Positions 1 through 11,119 of a stretch of 64,000 nucleotides of DNA are shown here, piece by piece. Position numbers and translations under genes: made by a program. The stretch covers positions 20,048,001 to 20,112,000 of the forward strand of contig NC_059347.1 of NCBI RefSeq assembly GCF_019703515.2. Direction: 5' to 3'. The stretch is from Myxocyprinus asiaticus (taxonomy: Eukaryota; Chordata; Actinopteri; Cypriniformes; Catostomidae). Under the pieces are notes generated by a model that worked only from the letters and a program-made list of their open reading frames with translations, was not told the origin of the DNA and ran no database searches. Each line of letters begins with the position of its first letter. The stretch's first letter is position 1.

Positions 1-115
1 GTGATCACCTTAATTGCCATATGATAAATGTGGGACATGACATCACTACACAATGGCTACACAAGACTACCCAGCATTTGCAACCGTGTATGAGCAAACA
101 CAACAAGGGTTTCAC

Positions 116-169
116 CTTCTCTCCTGGTTCACTTGTTAGGCCTCGCTCCCCGGATTTTCCAGGTAAACC
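116..169 (-). CDS. Collagen helix exon 22 of window (54 bp), Gly-to-Ser at triplet 5
   Basis: Encodes GLPGKSGERGLTSEPGEK. Acceptor AG at 170-171; donor GTGAAA. The length and phase are those of a normal helix exon, but codon 13 (plus-strand 131-133) is AGT, so Ser stands where Gly is required. GGT to AGT is a single C>T transition on the plus strand. The next exon lies beyond the left edge. Confidence 0.92.
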
Positions 170-721
170 CTGTCACAAAAAAAAACAGAAAACTCATTAG
201 GATACAGCTTTCAGCTTTCGGAATGTTGCTACAGTCTTTGGTCCCTCAAAGCTACAAGTCTTTTATTTAGAAAACATGTGGGAGTAATGGAGAGGTAATT
301 AGAAACAAAAAGACAATGTGGCACAAAATCTGTTCTTGATTGTAAAAAAGTATTCTAATTAGTAGAGGTGTGCAGCAGAGCCATTATCTGTATTTGTATC
401 TGTATCTGTTCATATGACAAAATTATCTGTATCTGTCTCTGTATTCGGATAGAACTGGGTGTGGGCGGGGCTTAAACCAGAAGTGCGTAAATGAAATGCC
501 TATTTTTAAGTATTACTCATACATTTATAGTTTCTATTAATAAAATATGCCTTGTATATGCCTTTTCATAATAATAGCCTAATAATGGGTGACATGACGC
601 CATGTGAGGTTCAGACATGTGAACGGCGAGCTCTGCGCACTTTGCTAGTTTTAATACTTTTTATGTCAATAACCGGTGAGATTCGACACACCCTGATCCT
701 TAACTGTTCTCGGAAGACAAT

Positions 722-1539
722 ATGTCAAAGAATTTAAAATTCATTGGAGACATTAAAAGACACTTACGTGCTCAAGCTGATGCCCCTGAGCAGCAGGCCG
801 CAAGCCAGTGAGCCAATTTGGCCAGAGAAGTGAAGAGAATTTGGTGAGAATTGCTGAACATGTCAGCAATGCTGACGAAGGTCGTTGCTGACTTGGAGGA
901 TCTTGCTGTAATACGTCGATCGATCACTGCCATGGAGACGAAATTCACTGAGGTGGTTACAAGAGTGGGGGATGTCGAGAAACGGATCGATTATCTGGAG
1001 TCATCGGAGAGGAAATTAGCTGCTAATCCGCTAGCGACCAAGGTGGATTTGGAGTGCGTCTAGGAGAAGTTGTAGGATTTGGAGAATCGTAACCGGCGGA
1101 ATAACATCCGAATTGTTGGAATTCCTGAGGACGAAGAAGGTCGGGATATGGTGAAATTCCTGGATAGGCTCTTCCTGAGTCTGCTCGACATAACAGGCCA
1201 TAAGCTGGAAATCAAGCGAGCTCACAGGGTTCTGGATCGGCGATCCGCTGAGGGAGACAGGCCCCCAATCAATTCTGGCCAAATTTCTGAGATCATCCGA
1301 CAAAGATCTCATGTTACGTGAGGAACCACAAAAACCACAGCATTTTCTTGTTCCCAGACTTTGCAAATTCGACAAGAGAGACACGTGATCAATTCAATGA
1401 ATGCAAGAAACTCTTACATCAACAGAAGGTTGCTTTTCCACTAATGTTCCCAGGCAAATTGAGAATAGATGCTAAGGATGGCCGCAAAATATTTACATGT
1501 CCCCAGCAAGCGATGTCCTTCATAAAGTCAACTGATTAA
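722..1539 (+). pseudogene. L1-like ORF1 nucleic-acid chaperone, pseudogene
   Basis: Starts with MSKNLKFIGDIKRHLRAQ at 722. The reading frame has TGA stops near 809 and 845 and TAG stops near 1061 and 1076, then shifts frame at about 1318. The middle (851-1063) is a heptad-like coiled coil. The segment NRRNNIRIVGIPEDEEGRD at about 1085 and the following KRAHRVLD are the RRM-like core typical of L1 ORF1p, which coats LINE RNA. The last part continues to 1539. Stops and a frameshift make it non-functional. Confidence 0.65.
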
Positions 1540-1917
1540 ATTATTTTGTGGTACTCACGTTGCAGCCAAGTGGACCGACTCACTGAACATTCATTTGACC
1601 GTCTGAGGAAACTGAGCGCCTTTTTTGTTTCTTTTTGTGCTGGTGCTGCCAAGCGGCTGGAGCTTGTTTTGTGGAGGAACACACCTTCGGGACAGTTATG
1701 TGGATGAATCTACACATTCTTTGTGTTTATTCGGCCTATTGGCTAGAGTTTGTTTTATAGATTATCTTCTGTTGGGTAATTCTGCCTCACAAAATTTGGA
1801 CTAGATATATAAAACAGAGAGTCTTTTTCTACCATTCCCTCAGTGAAATCTGCTGGTAGTGAAATATTTACCTTGGCCATTGATATTAATAATTTGATAT
1901 TAATAATGCTTTTAAAT

Positions 1918-2366
1918 GGGGCTTGGGTAGCTTAGTGGTAAAGATGCTGGCTACCACCCCTGGAGTTCACTAGTTCGCTAGTTCGAATCCCAGGGCGTGC
2001 TGAGTGACTCCAGCCAGGTCTCCTAAGCAACCAAATTGGCCCGGTTGCTAGGAAGGGTAGAGTCACATGGGGTAACCTCCTCGTGATCGCTGTAATGTGG
2101 TTCGTTCTCTGTGGGGTACGTGGTGAGTTGAGTGCAGATGCCGCGGTGGATGGCGTGAAGCCTCCACATGTGCTATGTCTCCGTGGCAATGCGCTCAACA
2201 AGCCACGTGATAAAATGCGTGGATTGAAAGTCTCAGAAGCGGAGGCAACTGAGACTTGTCCTCCGCCACCCGGATTGAGGTGAGTAACCACGCCACCACA
2301 AGGACCTACTAAGTAGTGGGAATTGGGCATTCCAAATTGGGATAAAAAGGGGATAAAAAAAAAAAG
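1918..2366 (+). repeat. tRNA-derived SINE (about 450 bp)
   Basis: Begins GGGGCTTGGGTAGCTTAGTGG. It contains an A box TAGCTTAGTGG (1928-1938) and a B box AGTTCGAATCC (1980-1990), the internal RNA polymerase III promoter of tRNA-derived SINEs. A long body follows, ending GGCATTCCAAATTGGGAT and an A-rich tail at about 2350-2366. I recognise the body as a SINE common in cyprinid-type fish but cannot name the family. It separates the LINE ORF1 and ORF2 remains. Open frames across it are not genes. Confidence 0.75.
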
Positions 2367-2372
2367 AATGGA

Positions 2373-3644
2373 ATGCTTCCGCCAACCATGATACAAGCCC
2401 GGATCAGTCTGATTCTTAAAAAGGACAAAGATCCAAGTGAGTGTAAGAGTTACCGTCCAATTTCCCTGATCCAGCTAGACATACAAATATTGTCAAAAAT
2501 TTTGGCTAACCAATTAAGTAAAGTTATGACATCTTTTACACATATAGATCAGGTGGGGTTTATTCAGGGCCGCAGCTCTTCTGATAACATTTCAATATCA
2601 TGTGGTCAGTGGCGAATGATCAGACTCCGGTCACTGCCATCTCACTTGAAGCTGAAAAGGCTTTGATATGGTAGAATGGGATTATCTTTTTAAGATTTTG
2701 GAAATATATGGGTTCGGGAATACTTTTATTGGTTGGATTAAGTTACTTTATAGACACCCGGTAGCAACGGTACAAACAAATGGACTAATTTAAGATTATT
2801 TTACTCTGAATAGGGGCACCCGGCAGGGTTGCCCTCTTTCCCCATTATTGTTCTGTCTTGCCCTGGAACCATCAGCAGCTGTGATAAGTAAGGAAGATGA
2901 TTTTCCAGGGGTGGTGGCGGGAAGTATAAGCTTTTGCTTTACACAGATTATATTTTATTATTCGTCTCTGACCCCACTAGATCTATGCCTTGCCTAAAAA
3001 GAATTATTAATTCCTTTTCTAAATTCTCAGGATACAAAGTCAATTGGTTTAAATCCGAAGCTTTGTCTCTGACAGCATACTGCCCAGTAATGACTTTTCA
3101 GCCGGGCGCCTTCCAGTGGCCCAAACAGTTCATTAAGTATTTGGGCATTTTATTCCCAGCAAATTTGTGTGATTTAGTTAATTTTGACCCTTTAATAAAA
3201 AGGTTTTCAAGCGATGTGGGCAGGTGGGTTTCTTTACATTCATCTATGATTGGGAAGGTTAATGTTATTAAAATAAATTGTATTCCAAAATTCAACTACC
3301 TGCTACAATCTTTCCCTGTAGATGTCTCCCTCTCTTATTTCAAGCAATTTGATAGCATAGCGAAGTCCTTCATTTGGAATGGTAAGCATCCCAGATTACA
3401 TTTCAATACGTTACATAGGCCAACTGACAAAGGTGGGCTAGGCCTACCCAAGATTTTGTTTTATTTTTATGCATTCGGTCTCAGACATTTGGCTCATTTG
3501 TCGCTTCCACCTGAGAGAGCCCCTCCCTGGTTTTGTATTGAACAGGACGTTCTTGCCCCTATTTTGCCATTGGAAAGCATTTCTATCAAACTAATCAGAG
3601 AAGTTAAGTTACACCCCGTTATCTTGCATTTGCACTCGGTATGA
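2373..3644 (+). pseudogene. L1-like ORF2 reverse transcriptase, pseudogene
   Basis: The first block (2373-2666) contains ISLILKKDKDPSECKSYRPI and the VGFIQGRSSSDNI motif of the RT fingers. Frames then shift several times between 2660 and 2930. The second block (2934-3644) starts at the palm: the expected YADD box reads YTDY, which removes catalytic aspartates. It continues through a thumb-like region containing KYLGILF and KGGLGLPK. Loss of the catalytic box, frameshifts and the missing endonuclease show it is inactive. Confidence 0.75.
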
Positions 3645-3912
3645 ACAAAAGTGTCCAGAGTGTTTAATTCGAACATTTATTTAAATGTTGCCTCGAGCAT
3701 ATGGCGGAACCCAAAATTATGTATTAATAAGTCCCCTTTCTGCTGGTCAGAGTAGATTGTGAGGGAGGTTAATACATTCAGTGATCTATATGAGAACAGA
3801 GTGTTGAGATCCTTTGAAAATGGGATTCTCAGATCTCAGTTCTTTAGGTATTTACAGCTGCGCCATCTGCTCTGTACTATTTTTGTAATAGTGGGGGTTA
3901 AATGTTGATTCA

Positions 3913-3913
<1 letters not shown>

Positions 3914-3950
<37 letters not shown>
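3914..3950. repeat. (AT)n microsatellite
   Basis: About 18 AT dinucleotides just before the 3' end of the L1-like element. Confidence 0.95.
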
Positions 3951-3953
<3 letters not shown>

Positions 3954-3999
3954 ATGTTTTTCATTGTTATATGATGTACGAATCAATAAAAAAAAAAAC

Positions 4000-5029
4000 T
4001 AATAATAATAATATTATTATTATACAATTATTATTTAAAAAATATTCTTTTATTCTTTTTTTTATTACCAAATGAAGCTGAATTTGTAGGCTACATTAAC
4101 TGTGGAATATGTTGTGGTTTCTCCTGGTATTTCTGATATTAATATCTGCATGAAACAAAATGATAATTTGTCTGTGCATGTATAACAACATTATTCTGGA
4201 GGCAGGAGGTGTCAAGCAAAATGTGAAATATAAATTTAAACATTAAAATAAATTAAAATAGAATCAATATAGCCAACAAACAGGTGAAAGTCCCATAAGT
4301 CTATCAGGAATTTTTAAGATAGGACACCATTATTTAGTTAAATAATTTTTAAGTTTTTAAGTTAGAATTCTGATGAATGCTGTAGGAGTTAAAGATAAAA
4401 AACAAACATCTATGGCCATGTTTCTCAAGATACACTACTGTTCTATTTGCATGTACTAGTTGCACATTAAAATCTCTATCATCGGCAGAACAAAAGTGCT
4501 TGCTCTTTTGGCTATTAGTACATTGATAAAGAGCATTTACTCAAGGTTGTGCAGAGGGTGTTAAGTGCAACATTGCACACTATACATTGTTTTGTGTATT
4601 CTCAATTTTTTTGGAAATAATTGGAAAAGCCCGTTTTTACATCCATAGAGTTATATGCAATACATTTATAGACATCTATGCAATAATTAGTTTAATCCAA
4701 TTTAAACAAAAAATAAAAAAGTTTTGATTATTTCCATGACACTAACTTAATTGAAAACAATTTGTCTAATTGATTGAAATATTTCAAGCAAGTACATTTA
4801 GCCATTGTTTACTACAGGGCATCCAGAATTCACAATGACCCCCCAGGGCAAGGTCCTAAAATATTTTCATTTTACTAAGCAAATGCAACAGCCTTAATTC
4901 TTTTTAGGTATTTTTTTTATTTTTATAAATGTGGTACTTTCAAATTTGTTTGTGAAACAATTCTAAACAACAAAAATGTATTTGCTAATATTTTCAGGCA
5001 ATTTCAATTTCATGTTGATTGGACAAATG
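4000..5029. other. AT-rich stretch, nothing recognised
   Basis: Sequence between the LINE tail and the next repeat, still within the hAT shell. No coding frame, splice-bounded collagen exon or transposon end was seen. Confidence 0.5.
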
Positions 5030-6650
5030 TTATAGGAGTAATAGCAACAAAAAAATCAAATCATGGCCAACCATGGTATCATTGTTCTCTGCATGACCCA
5101 CACAATCTAACAAGACCAGTCTCACAAGTATGCAAACATACAGCCTCAAGTCCATTTTGGTGTGCTCAATGTCAAATTTGTTGATGACTGGCCAATGGCT
5201 GCCATGTTTCTCAATATATGCAACTGTCCTCATGATCAATGATGGCAACTCCCACAAAGACACTGAATGCAAATACACTGTATGCAAATTTTGAAATTAA
5301 TCTGACCAATGTTTCTATATTCAGAGCCATTTTCATATGGTTCCGTTATAGCACCACCAAATGGCCAAACCCTGCAACTTTTTCTGTGTGTCTCAGGTTG
5401 AGCCCTTACATAAGTGTGTCAAGTTTGGTGAAAATATGTCATTTCACTTAAGAGTTATATCAATTTATGTAAAAGCAGAGACCACTTTTAAAATTCATCA
5501 GCCTGTTTTTGACATTTACGAGCAAAATTTTGCCATGTTCTCTGTACCTTAAGAAATGTACTAATGACACTTCTTATTTTGGTTGTTTCGTTCCGATCGG
5601 ATGAACAACTTTGAAGCAATTTGCTAATGTAGTTTCAGAACTATTTTCGAAGTGGCAACAGGCCATAAGGCGAACCATAGCAAATATGGTATCGTTGCGC
5701 TTGGCAAGTCCTCCCGAACTTAAAAAGAGACCAGTCCTGTGAAAATAGACCAATGGCAATAAAAGTTATAAGCTCACAAATTTAAAAAAATTTGTCCACC
5801 ACTAGGTGGCACCGGACCCAAACTTCTCAGGCACCTTCAGGGCATGGTCCTGATGTAACATACAAAGTTTCGTAATGATATGCCAATGCGTTCATAAAAT
5901 ACAGCATTTTGCGACAAAATCCAAAATGGCCGACATGGGAAAATTGAATATCGTTTGACTCGGAATGTTTCACTGAATATAAAGAGACCAGTTTTATAAT
6001 TTTTGGCCAAAGCGTTCAAGAGTTATAAGCCAAAATAGCCGTTTTTGCTATCTCCTGACCAGTAGGGGGCAGTGTGGCGAAATGCTGCAGATGACCTCAA
6101 GGCATGTTGGTGATGACACATACAAAGTTTTGTCACAATCTGTCAAAGTGTTGCGGAGATACAGCATGAAGTCCATTTTGGCATGCTCGCCGTCAACTTC
6201 ATGAAGCCATTTCTCAGGAACGATTTCAAACATCGAAAAAAAAAGTGATAACTTTTGTGTAGCTCTATCTCACGATCGCTTTAAAATATTTTGGTGGAAA
6301 TCGGACAAAAATTGTTGGAGGAGTAGCGGAAAAACTTATTTCCTTAAAATTCTAAATTAATTTTGTCTCTAGGAATTACAGTTCAAAAGTTATTAGCGTA
6401 AACATGAGTGAAATTTTGACCTGTTGGTGGCGCTAAAGGGTTTGAGTTACAGACTTTAAATTTTCTGTGGTATCAGTTCAGACTGTCCTCTAGCTGTGTG
6501 CAAAATTTCATAACTTTCCTGCAAACGGTTCTATGGGCTGCCATAGACTCCCATGGCAGAAGAAGAAGAATAAGAACACTAAAGAAGAAGAATAAGAACA
6601 CTAACGATTACAATAGGGGTCTTCGCCCATTCAGGGTTAAATTTATATTG
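5030..6650. repeat. Non-coding interspersed repeat related to the GGGCCCAAGCACT family
   Basis: Contains repeated phrases: GTTATAAGC near 5766 and 6021, ACATACAAAGTTT near 5858 and 6118, and gene-size-independent phrases such as CCACTAGGTGGC and CAGTAGGGGGCAGT. Its right end (about 6560-6650, ACAATAGGGGTCTTCGCCC) resembles the reverse complement of the left end of the repeat at 20071. No protein-coding content. Assignment to a transposon superfamily is not possible from what is seen. Confidence 0.5.
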
Positions 6651-7569
6651 CGCCTTATTAGAGTTCAAGAACACTTAACATTTTCAAATTTAACAGTTTA
6701 AAAAAGAAGAAGAAACGCATGTTTTACATAAGGAGGAATATTCCGAATAGATGAATACTCTATGGAGCATTTAAACCTTTATGGAGCATTGTAACTTTTT
6801 TCAGAATAGAGTCTTAACCAGATAATAACCTTAATCACTGATGTGAATATAAATGTGGTCAACTTTAAGAGACGGCTAGACGAGCTCCGACATTAAATCA
6901 CTTCAGGTCAGGAATTTAACATTGCCCTCAGATTTAGCTATAAATAAATACATGAGAATCACGTGTGAATCGTGTGATACATTAACACAGACATTTCAAG
7001 AAGTGGAAAGCGTATATGATGTCGTATCTTGATGTTACACTTGAAATGCTAAAGATGCATACAATTAACAGAGACCACAAATGGAGTTGAGACCGCACCC
7101 ATCCGATTTGAAATCACACCATGCATTTTCATTCATAAGGTTTACACTTTAGAAATATTGGCTGCACAGATTCATAAATTCATTGTAATTTTGGATATGT
7201 TTATTTAAAATGTCGCTTTATCCTTATTTTTTATATTATTCTGATGAATCCGTTATTCATTTCGAAGTCATTATCCTTGCCTTTCTGAATAAAGTATTTG
7301 GCTTTGGGCACATCCCTACTAATTAGTAAACCCAATGTTCTCTAGTTCCATCTGAGAGCATATAATTGTAGGGACCAGAACTAATTTGGCATAGACTAAA
7401 TTAGGGCATGATGGTAATAGTTTCCATGAAAATCACTGAGGAGTGTAGGACAGAGGTAGAATAAAGAGCTGAAAAATAGGGAACTTGTTTAAAAGTGCTG
7501 ATTAATAGTAGAATACACCGATTTATTTGTGTAGTGTACTGTACAGTCGAAAACATATAAATACATATA

Positions 7570-9100
7570 CAGGTGCATCTCAATAAATTAGAATGTCGTG
7601 GAAAAGTTCATTTATTTCAGTAATTCTACTCAAATTGTGAAACTCGTGTATTAAATAAATTCAATGCACACAGACTGAAGTAGTTTAAGTCTTTGGTTCT
7701 TTTAATTGTGATGATTTTGGCTCACATTTAACAAAAACCCACCAATTCACTATCTCAAAAAATTAGAATATGGTGACATGCCAATCAGATAATCAACTCA
7801 AAACACCTGCAAAGGTTTCCTGAGCCTTTAAAATGGTCTCTCAGTTTGGTTCACTGGGCTACACAATCATGGGGAAGACTGCTGATCTGACAGTTGTCCA
7901 GAAGACAATCACTGACACCCTTCACAAGGAGGGTAAGCCACAAACATTCAAGCTGGCTGTTCACAGAGTGCTGTATCCAAGCATGTTAACAGAAAGTTGA
8001 GTGGAAGGAAAAAGTGTTGAAGAAAAAGATGCACAACCGAGAGAACCGCAGCCTTATGAGGATTGTCAAGCAAAATCGATTCAAGAATTTGGGTGAACTT
8101 CACAAGGAATGGACTGAGGCTGGGGTCAAGGCATCAAGAGCCACCACACACAGACGTGTCAAGGAATTTGGCTACAGTTGTCATATTCCTCTTGTTAAAC
8201 CACTCCTGAACCACAGACAACGTCAGAGGGCTCGTTACCTGGGCTAAGGAGAAGAAGAACTGGACTGTTGCCCAGTGGTCCAAAGTCCTCTTTTCAGATG
8301 AGAGCAAGTTTTGTATTTCATTTGGAAACCAAGGTCCTAGAGTCTGGAGGAAGGGTGGAGAAGCTCATAGCCCAAATTGCTTGAAGTCCAGTGTTAAGTT
8401 TCCACAGTCTGTGATGATTTGGGGTGCAATGTCATCTGCTGGTGTTGGTCCATTGTGTTTTTTGAAAACCAAAGTCACTGCACCCGTTTACCAAGACATT
8501 TTGGAGCACTTCATGCTTCCTTCTGCTGACCAGCTTTTTAAAGATGCTGATTTCATTTTCCAGCAGGATTTGGCACCTGCCCACACTGCCAAAAGCATCA
8601 AAAGTTGGTTAAATGACCATGGTGTTGGTGTGCTTGACTGGCCAGCAAACTCACCAGACCTGAACCCCATAGAGACCAAAAAATGCAGATGAGCTGAAGG
8701 CCACTGTCAAAGAAACCTGGGCTTCCATACCACCTCAGCAGTGCCAGAAACTGATCACCTCCATGCCACGCCGAACTGAGGCAGTAATTAAAGCAAAAGG
8801 AGCCCCTACCAAGTATTGAGTACATATACAGTAAATGAACATACTTTCCAGAAGGCCAACAATTCACTAAAAATGTTTTTTTTTATTGGTCTTATGATGT
8901 ATTCTAATTTTTTGAGATAGTGAATTGGTGGGTTTTTGTTAAATGTGAGCCAAAATCATCACAATTTAAAGAACCAAAGACTTAAAATACTTCAGTCTGT
9001 GTGCATTGAATTTATTTAATACACGAGTTTCACAATTTGAGTTGAATTACTGAAATAAATGAACTTTTCCACGACATTCTAATTTATTGAGATTCACCTG
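7570..9100 (+). mobile_element. Tc1-like DNA transposon, copy A (decayed)
   Basis: Starts CAGGTGCATCTCAATAAATT and ends with its inverted complement, each flanked by TA (7568-7569, 9101-9102). The inverted repeats are about 200 bp long, and the AAATTAGAAT motif recurs at their outer and inner ends, the IR/DR layout of many fish Tc1 elements. It is very close to the intact copy at 20465 but has lost coding segments. Confidence 0.93.
7833..8819 (+). pseudogene. Tc1 transposase pseudogene (copy A)
   Basis: Compared with the copy at 20728, it lacks about 10 bp within the N-terminal helix-turn-helix region (near 7950) and 41 bp directly after the codon for the third catalytic residue (near 8673). 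Both losses shift the frame. The middle (8014-8247 and 8381-8692) still reads FSDESKF-type and QQDLAPAHT blocks. The 41-bp deletion is bounded by GAG on both sides. Confidence 0.9.
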
Positions 9101-9219
9101 TATAGTATATCTGGGACAGTATTAGAGAAACTTCCTGATCTAAGATCCTAACTGAAATTACTAAACAGATAAGACAGGATTCTAGAGTAAGCATGTGGAA
9201 TTTCTGCAAAGAATCTTAC

Positions 9220-9273
9220 CACTGCTCCAATCTCACCCAGTGGACCTAATATTCCAGGTGGCCCTGAAGGACC
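9220..9273 (-). CDS. Collagen helix exon 21 of window (54 bp)
   Basis: Encodes GPSGPPGILGPLGEIGAV. Donor GTAAGA; acceptor AG at 9274-9275. The right end of the dead Tc1 copy lies 119 bp past its donor. Confidence 0.94.
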
Positions 9274-10941
9274 CTATTAAGAAAAGAAAAAAAGACATTT
9301 AGTTCATTTGCATGCATCCAAATACACTTATAACTCCCCAAAATCAGCTTATTTAAAAAATCAGACAAAGCAAGAAAACTGTTTACATGAGATCTGAAAT
9401 AATAGTGTTATTCTATGCTTTTGATTTCAAACCATGAAGAGGCATGAGCACAATACGTGCGCCCATTGGATAAGCTGGTAAAATGCCATTTAAGGTGTTT
9501 ACATGCAAAGCAAAATCGGGGTAATGGGCAAAAATCTACCCGTGTCAATGAGTTTATTTGTAAACCATTTACGACCTTACACTGATAAAGGAATTCTGTT
9601 TAATGCGTTTACATAACTACACATGTTGTCAGCATATGAAGCATAATTGGACGTGCATGTAAACGCATTCGTTGACAACGGCTGTGATGACAGCTGAAGC
9701 AATGAACAAACCTAAACTCTCTACTAAAGGATTGTGCTAACCTGACTTTCTGTGTGGTATATTCAGTTATATCGGGGTTCGACTGATTGTCACTTGATAC
9801 GATGTGTGATAACTCATGCCTGGTGGTTGTTGTTCATGGAAGTGACCGTGCAATATGGAGAATGCTCGTTGAGCTGGTTAATAAAACACGTCACTTAAGT
9901 TTACCCTCTTGTCTGACTTAAACTTAACATTGAAACACAACATTCTGGATTGGCACTTAAAATGGGTTGGCGTCAATTTCTTAGTCATTCAAACTGAAGC
10001 TAAAGTGTGTAATTTCTGCACTACTAGCGTCACCAAACGGAAATTTGCTTACAAATAATCACTGTTTTCAAACAGATTCCAGAAAACTCCCCATCTTCCA
10101 CTGACAACCCGCCTCAAATTCATGCTATTGGTCGAGCAAATGTTGATGTGCCAGGCTGGATGGGCTGCTCAAACAAACAAGAGGAATGTTTACTTTTACA
10201 TTAAATCAACCTACAAATGTCTTACAGTTGTCTTTGCATATTAAGTTGAGATATGAGAGTTGAAAACCTTGAAAAGTTTACACACATCAGCTTTTTAAAG
10301 TCTTTATAGTGCTCAGAAAAGTTTGATTTGGTATTATGGGTTAAGTCAACATGAAATCAAAGTTGACCCTATTTACATTTTATTAATACATGTGTGTACA
10401 AACTTAATATCTAAAAAAAATAAATTAAGTATATATTATTATATTTAATATATATAAATATATGAACATTAATTATATATAAATATATAATATATTAATT
10501 TTATAATATTTTTAATATACTAACATTACATTTATTTAATACGTTTGAAAGTGCTCCACCTCGGAAACTACTTTCTCTTTCAGCTGATGCCATCTAGGCA
10601 GCATGAACCATTGGATAATGTTAAGTGATAGCCAAAAAACTATTAGGCACAGTTTTAGCAAACTCACATTGAGCTCAGTCACCCTTCCGGTATGTAACAC
10701 CCTTTTCATGATCAAATCAATCAAGTCTTGCCCTATATTTCATTAATTCACTTACATTCTCATTGAATAACATTATTCTGACTAAATACATTACATTACG
10801 GTAGTAAAATGGGTTGCAAATTCTGTGTCATGATGACTTTTGGTGAACAAATTGAACTACTGTCACCTCAGGAAAACAATGTATACTCTTTCGTAAACAA
10901 CAAGATTTTCAACTTTCCCCCTATACAGAGGAAAAACTTAC
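9274..10941. other. Intron between collagen exons 21 and 20
   Basis: No gene seen. A weak inverted pair (GTGTTTACATGCA near 9498 and its complement TGCATGTAAACGC near 9654) may be the remains of a small MITE. The stretch 10380-10530 is very AT-rich, with TATAAATATA-type runs. Confidence 0.4.
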
Positions 10942-10995
10942 AGGTTCACCTAAAATTCCCTTTGCTCCAGGAGGCCCAGTTGGTCCTTGAACGCC
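10942..10995 (-). CDS. Collagen helix exon 20 of window (54 bp)
   Basis: Encodes GVQGPTGPPGAKGILGEP. Donor GTAAGT; acceptor AG at 10996-10997. Confidence 0.94.
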
Positions 10996-11074
10996 CTAGA
11001 AATAGAAACGTTTTTCAGGGTTTTGAGGACATCAAACTGTATTTATGCGTAAATCATTTTTTTTAATTACTCAC

Positions 11075-11119
11075 TGGAAATCCAGTTGGTCCTGTTTCAC
11101 CTGTTTCACCAATTTTACC
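11075..11119 (-). CDS. Collagen helix exon 19 of window (45 bp)
   Basis: Encodes GKIGETGETGPTGFP with an internal GET repeat. Donor GTGAGT. Only 79 bp of intron separate it from exon 20, the shortest intron here. Confidence 0.93.

Larger units (their letters stand above)
722..3998 (+). mobile_element. L1/Tx1-like non-LTR retrotransposon, dead and interrupted
   Basis: A broken ORF1 (722-1539) is followed by a spacer, a SINE insertion and a partial ORF2 reverse transcriptase (2373-3644). It ends in an (AT)n run, an AATAAA-like motif and a short oligo-A at about 3985-3998. The endonuclease and the front of ORF2 are missing. It sits inside the hAT shell in the plus orientation. The exact 5' end is not visible. 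Confidence 0.7.
363..7318. mobile_element. hAT-type DNA transposon shell with nested repeats
   Basis: The ends are inverted: TAGAGGTGTGCAGCAGAGCC at 363 faces a right end that reads TAGGGATGTGCCCAAAGCC on the minus strand. A perfect 8-bp duplication CTAATTAG flanks them at 355-362 and 7319-7326, the target length of hAT elements. Recognisable shell sequence is about 363-540 and 6700-7318. The middle holds a LINE, a SINE and another repeat. No hAT transposase is readable, so it is non-autonomous or has lost its coding part. Confidence 0.7.

Noticed and set aside
1932..2396. 154-codon minus-strand frame
   Set aside because: Covers a SINE with pol III boxes on the other strand; no protein family features.
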